This document shows, piece after piece, positions 34,579 to 43,396 of a DNA stretch of 64,000 nucleotides. Numbering within the stretch: position 1 is the stretch's first letter; every line of letters begins with the position of its first letter. A model generated the notes under the pieces. That model did not search any database and had not been told where the DNA came from. It worked only from the letters and a program-made list of their open reading frames with translations. Both the position numbers and the translations under genes were made by a program. Source of the stretch: Arthrobacter sp. StoSoilB22 (GTDB taxonomy: Bacteria; Actinomycetota; Actinomycetes; Actinomycetales; Micrococcaceae); the NCBI RefSeq assembly GCF_019977315.1, contig NZ_AP024652.1:186001-250000 (forward strand). Reading direction: 5' to 3'.

Positions 34579-35100
34579 CTAAGCCCCGGCTGGAACACTC
34601 GCGAGCAGCGTGTGGAACTCCCGGTTGTGATAAACCAGTGGAGCTGAACCGGACGGGTTAGCCCGGATGTCCACAACTTTCGCTGCCAGCAGCACTGAGC
34701 CCCCCAGCGGCGCCCGATGGATAATTTCGCACCGTAATGCCCAGACGGCCTCCTTGAGCAGGGGCTCTCCTGTGGGCAGGACCTCCCATTCCATGGTGTC
34801 CGTGAATCGCGGGGCGGATGGGTCCGCGAAGGCGCGGACGAGCTCCAGCTGATCGGCGCCCACCAGATGGACCAAGATTGTTTGCGCGGCTGCGATGACG
34901 GAAGCTGATCGCCCGCCGGTCACAGAGAAAGCGAGTATCGCCGGATCCACGGCCACAGATGCCACCGATGATGCCGTCAGCCCCACTGCTCCCTCTGGAC
35001 CCGTTGCTGTGACAATCGAGACTCCTGCCGGATGGGCGCGGAACGCGGCCCTGAAAAGTTCGCCGACTGGTTCGGATGGCACGGGCTTGGGATGGGTCAT
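34579..35100 (-). CDS. Flavin reductase family protein (FMN-binding split barrel)
   Basis: A 173-residue flavin reductase-like protein. It has the FMN-binding split-barrel start FRAAFRAHPAGVSIVTATGPEGAVGLTASSVASVAVDPAIL, and ends YHNREFHTLL. Members reduce flavin for two-component monooxygenases or work alone as oxidoreductases; no partner is next to it. The ATG at MTHPKPV is taken; the open frame adds 16 codons upstream. A MerR/SoxR-type promoter with a 19-bp spacer lies upstream, pointing to redox or flavin-related control. Confidence 0.88.
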   Translation of the reverse strand: MTHPKPVPSEPVGELFRAAFRAHPAGVSIVTATGPEGAVGLTASSVASVAVDPAILAFSVTGGRSASVIAAAQTILVHLVGADQLELVRAFADPSAPRFTDTMEWEVLPTGEPLLKEAVWALRCEIIHRAPLGGSVLLAAKVVDIRANPSGSAPLVYHNREFHTLLASVPAGA

Positions 35101-35157
35101 TAACGCACTTTCATGGGGCTGGCGGGGATGGCGGCCTCTCAGACGCACACCTCATTG

Positions 35158-35188
35158 ATGCTAGAACCTCAACAATGGTTGAGGTCAA
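35158..35188 (-). promoter_or_regulatory. MerR/SoxR-type promoter with palindrome in a 19-bp spacer
   Basis: On the minus strand TTGACC (35188-35183) and TAGCAT (35163-35158) are separated by 19 bases, too long for an ordinary promoter but usual for MerR-family activators. Within the spacer lies a palindrome, ACCTCAAC-AATG-GTTGAGGT (35166-35185 on the plus strand). The inner CCTCAA-n6-TTGAGG is the same layout and core as the SoxR box. It faces the flavin reductase gene. Confidence 0.65.
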
Positions 35189-35212
35189 TTCCTGAGAAAT
35201 CGACCCCCGCCC

Positions 35213-35239
35213 GTGACGCCGTGGAAACGTAGCCGAAAC
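35213..35239 (+). promoter_or_regulatory. GlnR-like box upstream of ureA
   Basis: GTGAC (35213-35217), GAAAC (35224-35228) and GAAAC (35235-35239) are spaced by exactly 6 bases. GTGAC-n6-GAAAC is a full match to the actinobacterial GlnR box. It is 56 bases before the ureA start, which suggests nitrogen control of the urease operon. Confidence 0.6.
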
Positions 35240-35294
35240 TTCCGCTCCCTACGCTGAACACAATGTCCAAGTGCCCGGCGTCCCAGGAGTAACC

Positions 35295-35597
35295 ATGCAT
35301 CTTTTGCCCCGTGAGCAGGAGAAACTCATGATCGTGGTGGCCGCCGACCTCGCACGGCGTCGCCAAGGGAGGGGGCTCAAACTGAACTACCCCGAAGCTG
35401 TGGCGATCATCAGCTACGAGCTCATCGAAGGCGCCCGCGACGGCAAGTCAGTCGCCCAACTCATGAGCTACGGAAGCACCCTGTTGCGCCGCGAAGACGT
35501 GATGGAAGGCGTGCCTGAGATGATCCACGACGTCCAGATCGAAGCCACTTTTCCCGACGGCACCAAGCTGGTCACCGTCCACAACCCCATCCGATAG
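35295..35597 (+). CDS. ureA: Urease gamma subunit UreA
   Basis: The 100-residue gamma subunit, structural part of urease. [35 protein letters not shown] is the standard start, and the middle [17 protein letters not shown] and the end [24 protein letters not shown] match the family. The ATG has AGGAG upstream. It heads ureABCEFGD and is 8 bases from ureB. Confidence 0.97.
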   Translation: MHLLPREQEKLMIVVAADLARRRQGRGLKLNYPEAVAIISYELIEGARDGKSVAQLMSYGSTLLRREDVMEGVPEMIHDVQIEATFPDGTKLVTVHNPIR

Positions 35598-35605
35598 GAG
35601 CCCCC

Positions 35606-35974
35606 ATGATCCCCGGTGAATACAGGCTCCAGCCCGGTCCCGTCGTGTGTAACAGCGGCCGCCAGGCGATCGCCGTCGAGGTTGTGAACCGCGGTGACCG
35701 CCCCGTGCAGGTCGGTTCGCACTATCACTTTGCCGAGGCCAACAGGGCCCTGGAATTCGACCGAGAAGCCGCCTACGGCCGTCGGCTGGACATCCCCGCA
35801 GGTACTGCCGCACGGTTCGAGCCGGGGGACAGGAAAACGGTCCACCTGATCGAACTCGCAGGGACGCGCGAGGTGCACGGCCTCAGCAACGCAGTTAACG
35901 GAAAGCTCGACGGCGGAACTTCAGTAACCGGGGAACCCCGCCCGGGCGTCGCAGCGGAGAGGGACCACCAGTGA
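35606..35974 (+). CDS. ureB: Urease beta subunit UreB
   Basis: A 122-residue beta subunit. [46 protein letters not shown] is the family opening, followed by [15 protein letters not shown]. The stop overlaps the GTG of ureC by 4 bp, so translation is coupled. Assembles with UreA and UreC. Confidence 0.97.
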   Translation: MIPGEYRLQPGPVVCNSGRQAIAVEVVNRGDRPVQVGSHYHFAEANRALEFDREAAYGRRLDIPAGTAARFEPGDRKTVHLIELAGTREVHGLSNAVNGKLDGGTSVTGEPRPGVAAERDHQ

Positions 35975-37701
35975 GCTTCGAGATTCCCCGCAAGCAGTAC
36001 GCCGAACTGTATGGCCCCACCACCGGCGACGCCATCCGTCTTGCCGACACCGAGCTGTTCCTGGAGATTGAGAAGGACTACACGGCTTACGGCGAAGAAG
36101 TGGTGTTCGGCGGCGGCAAAGTGATTCGCGACGGAATGGGTCAGAACGGCCAACTCACGCGGGCTGAAGACATCCCGGACACCGTGATCACCAACGTGAT
36201 CGTCCTGGACTACACGGGTATCTACAAAGCCGACGTCGCCCTCAAAGACGGCCACATCTTCAAAATCGGCAAGGCCGGCAACCCACAGATCGCCGACGGC
36301 GTGGACATCGTGGTCGGTGCCAGCACGGAAATCATCGCGGGCGAACGGAAGATCCTCACAGCCGGCGGCATCGATACCCACATCCACTTCATCTCCCCGG
36401 AGCAGGTCCCCGCAGCCCTGTGCAACGGAATCACCACCATGGTGGGCGGCGGCACCGGCCCCGCCGAAGGAACCAAAGCCACCACCATCACCCCCGGCGC
36501 CTGGCACATCTCGCGCATGCTGCAAGCCGCCGAAGGGCTCCCCGTCAACATCGGCCTGTTCGGGAAGGGCCACGCATCCGCCGTCGAGCCCCTCGCAGAA
36601 CAGATCCGCGCCGGTGCAGTGGGGCTCAAAGTCCACGAGGACTGGGGCTCCACCACGTCCTCTATTGACATGTCCCTGCGCGTTGCCGACGAATACGACG
36701 TCCAAGTAGCCATCCACACGGACACCCTCAACGAGTGCGGCTTCGTGGAAGACACCATCCGGGCGATCGATGGACGGGTCATCCACACGTTCCACACCGA
36801 AGGCGCAGGCGGAGGCCACGCCCCGGACATCATCAAAATCGCCGGGCTGCCCAACGTGCTCCCTGCCTCCACCAACCCCACGCTGCCCTACACCAAAAAC
36901 ACCATCGAAGAGCACCTGGACATGCTCATGGTCTGCCACCACCTCAACCCGGACATCCCCGAAGACGTGGCCTTCGCCGACTCCCGCATCCGCGCCGAAA
37001 CCATCGCCGCCGAAGACGTCCTCCACGACCTCGGCATCTTCGCCATCACATCCTCCGACTCCCAGGCCATGGGCCGCGTCGGCGAGGTGGTCACGCGTAC
37101 CTGGCAGGTGGCCGATGCCATGAAGCGCCAGCGCGGCGTACTGAAGGATCCATCCGGAACCACCCACGGATCCGCCGAATCCGACAACTTCCGGCTCAAG
37201 CGCTACGTGGCCAAATACACCATCAACCCCGCCATCGCCCAAGGCATGGCAGACGTCATCGGATCCGTGGAAGAAGGCAAGTTCGCAGACCTGGTCCTCT
37301 GGGACCCCGCGTTCTTCGGTGTGAAACCCGAACTCGTCATCAAAGGCGGCCAAATCGCCTACGCACTCATGGGAGACTCCAACGCCTCCATCCCCACACC
37401 GCAACCGCGCACCATGCGGCCCATGTTCGCCACGTACGGAAAAGCCCTCCAACAAACATCCATCACGTTCCTGTCCCAAGCCGCCATCGACGCCGGAGCG
37501 CCAGCCGAGCTCGGCCTGGAACGCATCATCAAACCAGTCACCGGCATCCGCAGCCTCAGCAAAGCGGACCTCAAATACAACGGCGAAACCCCGGACATCG
37601 CCGTCGACCCCGAAACCTACAAGGTAACCGTCGACGGCGTCGAAGTCACCTCCCAGCCCTCCGACGTGCTGCCCATGGCCCAGCGCTACTTCCTCTTCTA
37701 G
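35971..37701 (+). CDS. ureC: Urease alpha (catalytic) subunit UreC
   Basis: The 576-residue catalytic subunit. All key residues are present: metal-binding HxH in IDTHIHFI, the carbamylated Lys220 in GLKVHEDWG, histidine AIHTD and HTFHTEG, and the flap [22 protein letters not shown] with the catalytic His. Hydrolyses urea to ammonia and carbamate with a dinuclear nickel centre. GTG start overlaps the ureB stop. Complete and ordinary. The C/A-rich synonymous use here contrasts with ureF and ureD. Confidence 0.98.
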   Translation: MSFEIPRKQYAELYGPTTGDAIRLADTELFLEIEKDYTAYGEEVVFGGGKVIRDGMGQNGQLTRAEDIPDTVITNVIVLDYTGIYKADVALKDGHIFKIGKAGNPQIADGVDIVVGASTEIIAGERKILTAGGIDTHIHFISPEQVPAALCNGITTMVGGGTGPAEGTKATTITPGAWHISRMLQAAEGLPVNIGLFGKGHASAVEPLAEQIRAGAVGLKVHEDWGSTTSSIDMSLRVADEYDVQVAIHTDTLNECGFVEDTIRAIDGRVIHTFHTEGAGGGHAPDIIKIAGLPNVLPASTNPTLPYTKNTIEEHLDMLMVCHHLNPDIPEDVAFADSRIRAETIAAEDVLHDLGIFAITSSDSQAMGRVGEVVTRTWQVADAMKRQRGVLKDPSGTTHGSAESDNFRLKRYVAKYTINPAIAQGMADVIGSVEEGKFADLVLWDPAFFGVKPELVIKGGQIAYALMGDSNASIPTPQPRTMRPMFATYGKALQQTSITFLSQAAIDAGAPAELGLERIIKPVTGIRSLSKADLKYNGETPDIAVDPETYKVTVDGVEVTSQPSDVLPMAQRYFLF

Positions 37702-37709
37702 GAGCCACC

Positions 37710-38183
37710 ATGATCATCGAAAAAATCCTGGGCAACCTCCACGAACAACCCGCTGACTACGCAGGCCACCACAAAGAAAAAGTAGTGCTGCCCAGCGCCC
37801 TCCTCGTCAAACGCATCCAACGCGTCACCACCGATCACGGCAAAGAACTCGGCATCCGGCTCCCCAGCGGCACCGGGGACCTCCGAGACGGCGACATCCT
37901 TGCCGTCACTGACACCAACCTCATCGTCATCTCAGTACTGCCCACCGACGTCCTGGTGATCGGGCCACGGAGCATCCACGAAATGGGCGTCGTGGCACAT
38001 TCGCTCGGCAACCGGCATTTGCAGGCACAATTCTTCGACGCTGCGTCTGAATACGGGGCCGAAGTCATGGTGTGCCAGTACGACCACACGGTCGAAGACT
38101 ATTTGAAGAGCGTCGGCGTCCCCTACGACAGGCAAGAGCGGGTCATGCCGGTGCCATTCCGCCATGCAGAGCATTCGCACTAG
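37710..38183 (+). CDS. ureE: Urease accessory protein UreE
   Basis: A 157-residue nickel metallochaperone. The N-terminal domain runs MIIEKILGNLHEQP..., the peptide-binding part and HSLGNRHLQAQFF give the metal-binding core (conserved His in GNRHLQ), and YDHTVEDYLKSVGVPY is typical. The C-terminal HAEHSH is a short His tail, much smaller than in some UreE proteins. ATG with GGAG upstream, 8 bases after ureC. Followed by a 198-bp gap with a large palindrome before ureF. Confidence 0.93.
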   Translation: MIIEKILGNLHEQPADYAGHHKEKVVLPSALLVKRIQRVTTDHGKELGIRLPSGTGDLRDGDILAVTDTNLIVISVLPTDVLVIGPRSIHEMGVVAHSLGNRHLQAQFFDAASEYGAEVMVCQYDHTVEDYLKSVGVPYDRQERVMPVPFRHAEHSH

Positions 38184-38226
38184 AGTCATGCGTCGCATCA
38201 GGTTGGGTGCGCGCGCTTGCGCTCCA

Positions 38227-38341
38227 CTGGGAAGGGGGCCGTGCCCGTCCCCAGCCGCTCCCAACCTTCGCAAGCTCAGGTCGGGGCCCTCGCGGCAGTG
38301 GGCCCCCCGCGGGGCCCTCCACACCGCGGCCCCCTTCCCAG
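38227..38341. repeat. GC-rich palindromic element between ureE and ureF
   Basis: CTGGGAAGGGGGCCG (38227-38241) and CGGCCCCCTTCCCAG (38327-38341) are perfect 15-bp inverted arms, with a further internal hairpin (GGGCCCC/GGGGCCC at 38300-38317). The arm-proximal words GGGCCGTGCCCG and CCACACCGCGGCCC recur in the element before ureD. It ends 40 bases before the likely ureF start. Nature unknown: terminator-like, mobile, or REP-like. Confidence 0.6.
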
Positions 38342-38381
38342 CTCCGCTCCAGCGCACAGACCGCACCGGCGGCGGTGCGGC

Positions 38382-39053
38382 TTGAGCCCGACATATCAGC
38401 TTGCTCTTCAACAGTTGACTGACTCAGCTTTGCCTACGGGGGCGTTTGCTCATTCTTTGGGGTTTGAGAGCTACATCCACCGTGAGTTGGTTCGTGATGA
38501 GATCACTTTTGGGAAGTGGTTGGGTGCTTTTGTGGGGCAGCAGTTGGTCTTTTCCGAGGGGTTGGCCGTTCGCTTTCTTTATGAGGGGGTGGATGTCGGC
38601 TTGCTGGATGGGGTGTTGTCTTCGCAGTTGTTGGCTCGGGAAGTGCGGGAGGCTTCGCTCAAAATGGGTGGGCGGTTGTTGGAAATTGGCGGGGAGGTGT
38701 TCCCGTCGGCTGAGTTGGAAGAGTATCGGGGGCTCGTTCGGGCGGGGTTGGCCTCGGGGCATCAACCTCTGGCTTTTGGCGTCATTGCGCGGTCTTTGGG
38801 GGTTCCCTTTGAGGCGGCGTTGTCTGCCTATCTGTTTGCCACCGTTACCTCGCTGACGCAGAACGCCGTGCGGGCCATACCGCTCGGGCAGAACGCCGGG
38901 CAGCGGGTACTTCGGGACGCGCACGACGCCGTCGCTGCCGCTATCCACGATGTAGCACAGCTGTGCTGGGACGACTTTGGGGCCGTCAGCCCCGGCCTCG
39001 AAATTTCACAAATGCGGCACGAACGGCAACGTGCCCGCATGTTCATGAGCTAG
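38382..39053 (+). CDS. ureF: Urease accessory protein UreF
   Basis: A 223-residue accessory protein that helps load nickel with UreG and UreD. The core is standard: YQLALQQLTDSALPTGAFAHSLGFESYIHRELV, then SEGLAVRFLY and SLTQNAVRAIPLGQNAGQ. There is no ATG near the start; TTG at MSPTYQ gives the best fit, while the open frame extends into the palindrome without protein-like features. For the first ~450 bp synonymous sites are G/T-rich (many GGG, TTG, TTT), unlike ureABCEG. The stop is 21 bases before ureG. Confidence 0.88.
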   Translation: MSPTYQLALQQLTDSALPTGAFAHSLGFESYIHRELVRDEITFGKWLGAFVGQQLVFSEGLAVRFLYEGVDVGLLDGVLSSQLLAREVREASLKMGGRLLEIGGEVFPSAELEEYRGLVRAGLASGHQPLAFGVIARSLGVPFEAALSAYLFATVTSLTQNAVRAIPLGQNAGQRVLRDAHDAVAAAIHDVAQLCWDDFGAVSPGLEISQMRHERQRARMFMS

Positions 39054-39074
39054 CAAGTGCAAAGGACAGACAAC

Positions 39075-39692
39075 ATGACAGAACCCATCAAAATCGGCGT
39101 CGGCGGGCCCGTCGGAGCAGGCAAAACCCAGCTCGTTGAACGCATCACCCGGCACATGAGCCGCGACATCTCCATGGCCGCCATCACCAACGACATCTAC
39201 ACCATCGAAGACGCCAAAATCCTCGCCGCCAACGGCATCCTCCCCGAAGACCGGATCATCGGCGTCGAAACCGGCGGCTGCCCCCACACCGCCATCCGCG
39301 AAGACACCTCCATGAACACTGCGGCCATCGAAGAACTCAAAACCCGGCATGCTGACCTGCAAGTCATCTTCGTCGAATCCGGAGGCGACAACCTCTCCGC
39401 CACCTTCAGCCCAGAACTCGTCGACTTCTCCATCTACATCATCGACGTAGCCCAAGGCGAAAAAATCCCCCGCAAAGCCGGCCAAGGCATGATCAAATCC
39501 GACCTCTTCATCATCAACAAAACAGACCTGGCACCCCACGTAGGGGCAGACCTCGCCGTCATGGAGAGGGACTCCAAGGAATTCCGCGGAAACAAGCCGT
39601 TCTGCTTCACGAACCTGAAGACCGACGAAGGCCTGGACGAGGTCCTGAACTGGATCCGCCGCGACGTCCTGATGCTCGATCTAACACCGTGA
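39075..39692 (+). CDS. ureG: Urease accessory GTPase UreG
   Basis: A 205-residue GTPase providing energy for nickel insertion. P-loop [13 protein letters not shown], the conserved [17 protein letters not shown], the metal-binding CPH motif in [11 protein letters not shown], and [13 protein letters not shown] (base-recognition NKxD) are all present. ATG with AAGGA eight bases upstream; six extra codons in frame lie before it. Returns to the C/A-rich codon use of ureC. Confidence 0.96.
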   Translation: MTEPIKIGVGGPVGAGKTQLVERITRHMSRDISMAAITNDIYTIEDAKILAANGILPEDRIIGVETGGCPHTAIREDTSMNTAAIEELKTRHADLQVIFVESGGDNLSATFSPELVDFSIYIIDVAQGEKIPRKAGQGMIKSDLFIINKTDLAPHVGADLAVMERDSKEFRGNKPFCFTNLKTDEGLDEVLNWIRRDVLMLDLTP

Positions 39693-39714
39693 GGGTTCTT
39701 GGGGCGGCGCCCGC

Positions 39715-39775
39715 GCCGGATTTTGGGCCGTGCCCGCTTCGCGATGCCCGCCACGCCGCGGCCCAAAAATCCGGC
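39715..39775. repeat. Palindromic element between ureG and ureD
   Basis: GCCGGATTTTGGGCCG (39715-39730) pairs with CGGCCCAAAAATCCGGC (39759-39775), one bulged base, around a 28-base loop. The loop-side sequences GGGCCGTGCCCG and CCACGCCGCGGCCC match the element before ureF with one difference, while the outer arms differ in sequence but still pair. It lies 41 bases before the ureD start. Confidence 0.6.
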
Positions 39776-39816
39776 TCGGCCGCCTCGACGGTTTCGTCAC
39801 CACCGGAGATGCGCCT

Positions 39817-40737
39817 ATGAACACGACGACGCAGGTCGAATTCGGCTCAGATGTTGTGGGGGACGTGGGGCCTGACTCCGCGTTGATTTTGGGGGAGCGG
39901 GGGGTGCGGGGGCGGTTGGAGCTTGGGGTTTCTGTGCGGGGCGGTAGGTCCGTTGCTTCGCGGCAGTTCCATGAGGGGGCTTTGAGGGTGCTCAGGCCGC
40001 ATTACCTGGATCAGAGCGGGCAGGTTTGTTATGTCATGGTCAATCCCGGGGGTGCGTATCTTGGGGCCGATCTGTTTGTTATTGACGTGGAGGTTGAGGC
40101 GGGGGCTGAGCTGTTGCTGACCACGCAGTCGGCAACCAAGGTGTACAGGACTCCGGGCTCATTCGCTGAGCAGCGGATGACCATCAAAATGGGGGAGGGC
40201 TCGCGGCTGGAGTTGATGCCGGATCAGTTAATCGCGTACCGGGAGGCGAGCTATCGGCAGAATTCGCGCATCAGTCTCCACCCGACGTCGAGCCTCGTCA
40301 TGGCTGAGGTCATCACGCCGGGGTGGTCGCCGGACGGCGCGTCCTTCAAGTATGAGGAGGTGCGGCTGCGCAACGAGATCTGGGTAGAGGGGGAGAACGG
40401 TGCGAAGCTGTTGGCGCTGGACAACCTCCTGATCAGGCCACCTCTCAACGACGTGACCGGGATGGGGTTCATGGAGGGCTTCAGCCATCTGGGCTCGTTA
40501 GTGGTGGTGGATCCGCGGGTTGATCAAGGGCTTGCCGATGAACTGGACCGGATAGCCCGTGACTTTGACGCTTATACCGGGGTGTCTTTAGCGGCGGCTA
40601 TTGCCGGAAGTGCGGGGCTTGTGCTGCGATCGTTGTCCAACAGCACTGAGGAACTCAACAAATTGCTGGGTGCGTGCACCGGCGTCCTGCGGGAACGTTG
40701 GTATGGGCAGGCGCCCTTGAACCTGAGGAAGTACTGA
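39817..40737 (+). CDS. ureD: Urease accessory protein UreD/UreH
   Basis: A 306-residue accessory protein that forms the nickel-loading complex with UreF and UreG. Family marks are HYLDQSGQVCYVMVNPGGAYLGADLFVIDVEVEAGAELLLTTQSATKVYRTP, the PDQLIAYREASYRQNSRI segment and LRNEIWVEGENGAKLLALDNL. ATG with GGAG eight bases away. Its first half again shows G/T-rich synonymous use. Here ureD is last of the urease genes, whereas it often leads the operon; its stop overlaps the transporter start by one base. Confidence 0.93.
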   Translation: MNTTTQVEFGSDVVGDVGPDSALILGERGVRGRLELGVSVRGGRSVASRQFHEGALRVLRPHYLDQSGQVCYVMVNPGGAYLGADLFVIDVEVEAGAELLLTTQSATKVYRTPGSFAEQRMTIKMGEGSRLELMPDQLIAYREASYRQNSRISLHPTSSLVMAEVITPGWSPDGASFKYEEVRLRNEIWVEGENGAKLLALDNLLIRPPLNDVTGMGFMEGFSHLGSLVVVDPRVDQGLADELDRIARDFDAYTGVSLAAAIAGSAGLVLRSLSNSTEELNKLLGACTGVLRERWYGQAPLNLRKY

Positions 40738-41771
40738 TGACTGCGCTGACCGAGTTCGCCACCATGTACCGGGAGCGGGAGACGTTGTCCCTGCGGACCC
40801 GGCTGCTGTTCACTTTCGGTGCCGTAGCCGCTTTGCATCTTGCCGCCGTCGTGCTGTTGCTTGTTGGCACCGCAGGTGGCGCGCAGCCGCTGGCGCTCGG
40901 GCTGGTGATCACCGCGTACGTTGCCGGTATCAAGCACAGTTACGACTGGGACCACATCGCCGCCATAGATAACTCCACGCGCAAATTCGTGGCGCAGCAC
41001 AGAGACCCCGTGAGTGTGGGTTTTGCATTCAGCCTGGGTCACAGCTCCGTGGTGATCCTGGCCGGGCTGCTGGTGGTGGCGGGTGCCACCTTGATCGGGC
41101 AGTTCATGGAGGACGGCACCACCGGTAACAAGGTGCTGGGCCTGATCGGCAGTGGAGTCTCGGGGTTGTTCCTGCTGGCGATGGGCTTGTTCAACGGCTC
41201 CGCGTTTGTGCGGGCGACCAGCGTATACCGTCAGGTACAGCGGGGAGGTGATGTGCGGCCCGAAGACCTTGAAGCGAAAGGCTTTGTTGCCCGGCTGCTC
41301 GCCAAACCGCTGTCCAAAGTGGAGCGGCCGCGGAACATCTACGTGATCGGTTTCCTGTTCGGCCTGGGGTTCGACACTGCCACCACCATCGGACTGCTGG
41401 TCATCACCACGACGGCGTCACTCGCCGGTGTCTCGCCCCTCGCCCTGGTGGCCCTCCCGCTCGCGTTCACCGCCGCCATGACCCTGTGCGATTCCGCCAA
41501 CGGCGTGGCCATGATGAAGATGTACAAATCAGCCATTCACAACCCGCGGCGCAAGCTCGGCTTCAACGCCCTGATCACCGGCATCTCTGCTGTTTCTGCG
41601 CTCTTCATCTCCGTGATCACACTGGGTGGCTTCATCAACGCCGCCTTTGAACTCGAAGATCCGCTGACCACGTGGCTCGGCAGCATTGACCTTGGCGACG
41701 CGGGCCTGATCCTGGTGGGACTGTTCGTGATCGTCTGGGCCGTATCAGCTAGGAGACCGCCACTGCGTTGA
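40737..41771 (+). CDS. NiCoT-family nickel/cobalt transporter
   Basis: A 344-residue membrane protein that imports Ni2+ or Co2+. The NiCoT signature HX4DH appears as HSYDWDHIAAIDN in the second segment; LGHSSVVILAG and LGFDTATTIGLL are the other family motifs. About eight membrane segments. Its ATG shares a base with the ureD stop, so it belongs to the urease operon, supplying nickel. The 3' end overlaps the convergent serine hydrolase gene by 23 bp. Confidence 0.94.
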   Translation: MTALTEFATMYRERETLSLRTRLLFTFGAVAALHLAAVVLLLVGTAGGAQPLALGLVITAYVAGIKHSYDWDHIAAIDNSTRKFVAQHRDPVSVGFAFSLGHSSVVILAGLLVVAGATLIGQFMEDGTTGNKVLGLIGSGVSGLFLLAMGLFNGSAFVRATSVYRQVQRGGDVRPEDLEAKGFVARLLAKPLSKVERPRNIYVIGFLFGLGFDTATTIGLLVITTTASLAGVSPLALVALPLAFTAAMTLCDSANGVAMMKMYKSAIHNPRRKLGFNALITGISAVSALFISVITLGGFINAAFELEDPLTTWLGSIDLGDAGLILVGLFVIVWAVSARRPPLR

Positions 41772-42726
41772 AAAGCTCGTTGGTGTCCACACCAAGGTCC
41801 GGGGCGTCCAGCACGTTGGTCAGGAACACCACGCAGCGGTCCTGCTCGGGGAGCATCCACCACTCAGTGCCTGACCAGCCCGGATGCCCATAAATCCCCT
41901 GCGCGAACAGCTCGGACTCATTGGCGGGCATCTGGAAGCCCAGTCCGGTGTGGCGTAGGGGCTGGGGCCGGGTGGTGATGTGCGAAACCTCTGTGGTCCG
42001 GGGGCGGCGCATGGCGGCAAGAGTTGCGGGACGGACGGCTTTCCCGGAACCCCGTAAGAGCTCGGAACCAAGACTGAGCAAATCTGCGGCCGTGCCGAAG
42101 AGCCCTGCCCCGGGATGCCTGTGCTTGTACATCTCCTGGACGTCCAGGCCCGCTGCGTCCGTGCCGTGGACGGTGTGCGGGTTGGAATCCGTGTTGAACG
42201 TGAGCCCGTGCGCCCCGGTATCGGCGGCCAAAGCCAGGAGCTGGTTCTCGAACGGAACTCCGCCTGACCACTCGGCCATCGCCGCTGCACCCTCAAAGGC
42301 GATGTTGCAGTATTGCACCAGAGATCCGGCGTAAAAGGCTTGATCCGCGGCGGTGAGGGCTTCGCGGAGGGGAGTGCCGCCGTCGAGCGCCGGGTCTGAG
42401 ATTCCGGATCGGTGGCTGAGTAGCTGCTCAAGCGTCACGGTATCCGTGCGGCCGGTGCCAAAGCCCGGCAGGGCGTCACCCAGCGAGGCGCCAAGCGAGA
42501 GTTTCCCCAACTCAACTTGCCGCATGACCGTCAGGGCCGTGATCGGTTTGGTGACCGAGAACAGCGCAAAGTGATCATCGACTGCAGCCTGCCGGCCGTC
42601 GTCGGAACCAAACGCCACAATGTCCTCAATGCCTTGGCTTGAGGCAATGCCCAGCACCGCGACCGGCACGCGTTTGAGCTCTACCTGCTTGCGGGCCCAG
42701 TCCGCTGCGGGTCCTATTTCCACCAT
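41749..42726 (-). CDS. Serine hydrolase (class C beta-lactamase/D-alanyl-D-alanine peptidase-like)
   Basis: A 325-residue protein of the beta-lactamase-related serine hydrolase family. The SxxK motif is SVTK (FALFSVTKPITAL), the YxN motif is YCN (VQYCNIAFEG), and the third element is HPGWSG. No signal peptide, which is common among the esterase-like members. The activity could be a peptidase or an esterase. It overlaps the 3' end of the nickel transporter gene on the other strand. No clear operon partner. Confidence 0.88.
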   Translation of the reverse strand: MVEIGPAADWARKQVELKRVPVAVLGIASSQGIEDIVAFGSDDGRQAAVDDHFALFSVTKPITALTVMRQVELGKLSLGASLGDALPGFGTGRTDTVTLEQLLSHRSGISDPALDGGTPLREALTAADQAFYAGSLVQYCNIAFEGAAAMAEWSGGVPFENQLLALAADTGAHGLTFNTDSNPHTVHGTDAAGLDVQEMYKHRHPGAGLFGTAADLLSLGSELLRGSGKAVRPATLAAMRRPRTTEVSHITTRPQPLRHTGLGFQMPANESELFAQGIYGHPGWSGTEWWMLPEQDRCVVFLTNVLDAPDLGVDTNELFNAVAVS

Positions 42727-42881
42727 TGCCTGTTCACGCCTTCGTTCGGGGTCCGGGGTTGCTGCATCGAATCTATCGTGGACGCCGGAAGAAACTTGCC
42801 ACCCATGTAACCTTGGCAGCCCGGCCGGAAACTATACAAGTATCCTGCAGTTCAGGGCTCTAATTACCAGGGGGAACAATC

Positions 42882-43391
42882 GTGCTTTCAGAGCGCGAAT
42901 TGGCGTTCATCGCCATTCACAAAGACAGCTACCCATCCGTGTTCAAGTTCGTCTGCCGACGTGTTGAATCCGCGGACGTAGCTGAGGAAATCGCGGCCGA
43001 CGTTTTCCGCGTCGTATGGCAGAAGTGGAGCGATGACTCACACCCGGACCTTCCGTACCTCCTGACGGTTGCAAGGAACCTTGTGGGAAATGCGTACAGG
43101 AGCCGCGACAGGCGCCTGGCGTTGCAGGAAAAGCTGCGGACGACGGCGGTCCAGCGCTTTGGTGGCGACTCCGAGAATGTTGCTGTCCAGGACGCAATGG
43201 AAGCACTGCGGGAAAAGGACCGCGACATTTTGCAGATGGCCTACTGGGACGACCTGGGGATTGCCGACATCGCGAAAGTGCTGCAGTGCAGCGAATCGGC
43301 GGCAAAAGTCCGCCTTCACCGGGCCCGCACTGCGTTCCGGAAGCATCTGCCTGCAGGGGCCAACTCGACTACACAGAAGATGGGGGTCTGA
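42882..43391 (+). CDS. ECF RNA polymerase sigma factor
   Basis: A 169-residue sigma factor with region 2 (HKDSYPSVFKFVCRRVESADVAEEIAADVFRVVWQKW, then NLVGNAYRSRDRR) and region 4 (ALREKDRDILQMAYWDDLGIADIAKVLQCSESAAKVRLHRARTAFRKHL). GTG start with AGGGGGA upstream. The downstream gene, five bases away, encodes a membrane protein that may be its regulator. Group assignment within ECF factors was not attempted. The target genes are unknown. Confidence 0.93.
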   Translation: MLSERELAFIAIHKDSYPSVFKFVCRRVESADVAEEIAADVFRVVWQKWSDDSHPDLPYLLTVARNLVGNAYRSRDRRLALQEKLRTTAVQRFGGDSENVAVQDAMEALREKDRDILQMAYWDDLGIADIAKVLQCSESAAKVRLHRARTAFRKHLPAGANSTTQKMGV

Positions 43392-43396
43392 AGACA

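Noticed and set aside
35773..37479. A 568-codon minus-strand frame antisense to ureC
   Set aside because: Shadow frame; the plus-strand product is UreC with all catalytic residues.
42727..42881. Autoregulated ECF promoter (GTAACC ... CTATAC) before the sigma gene
   Set aside because: The spacer of 19 bases is longer than the 16-17 usual for ECF promoters, so it was not listed as a feature.
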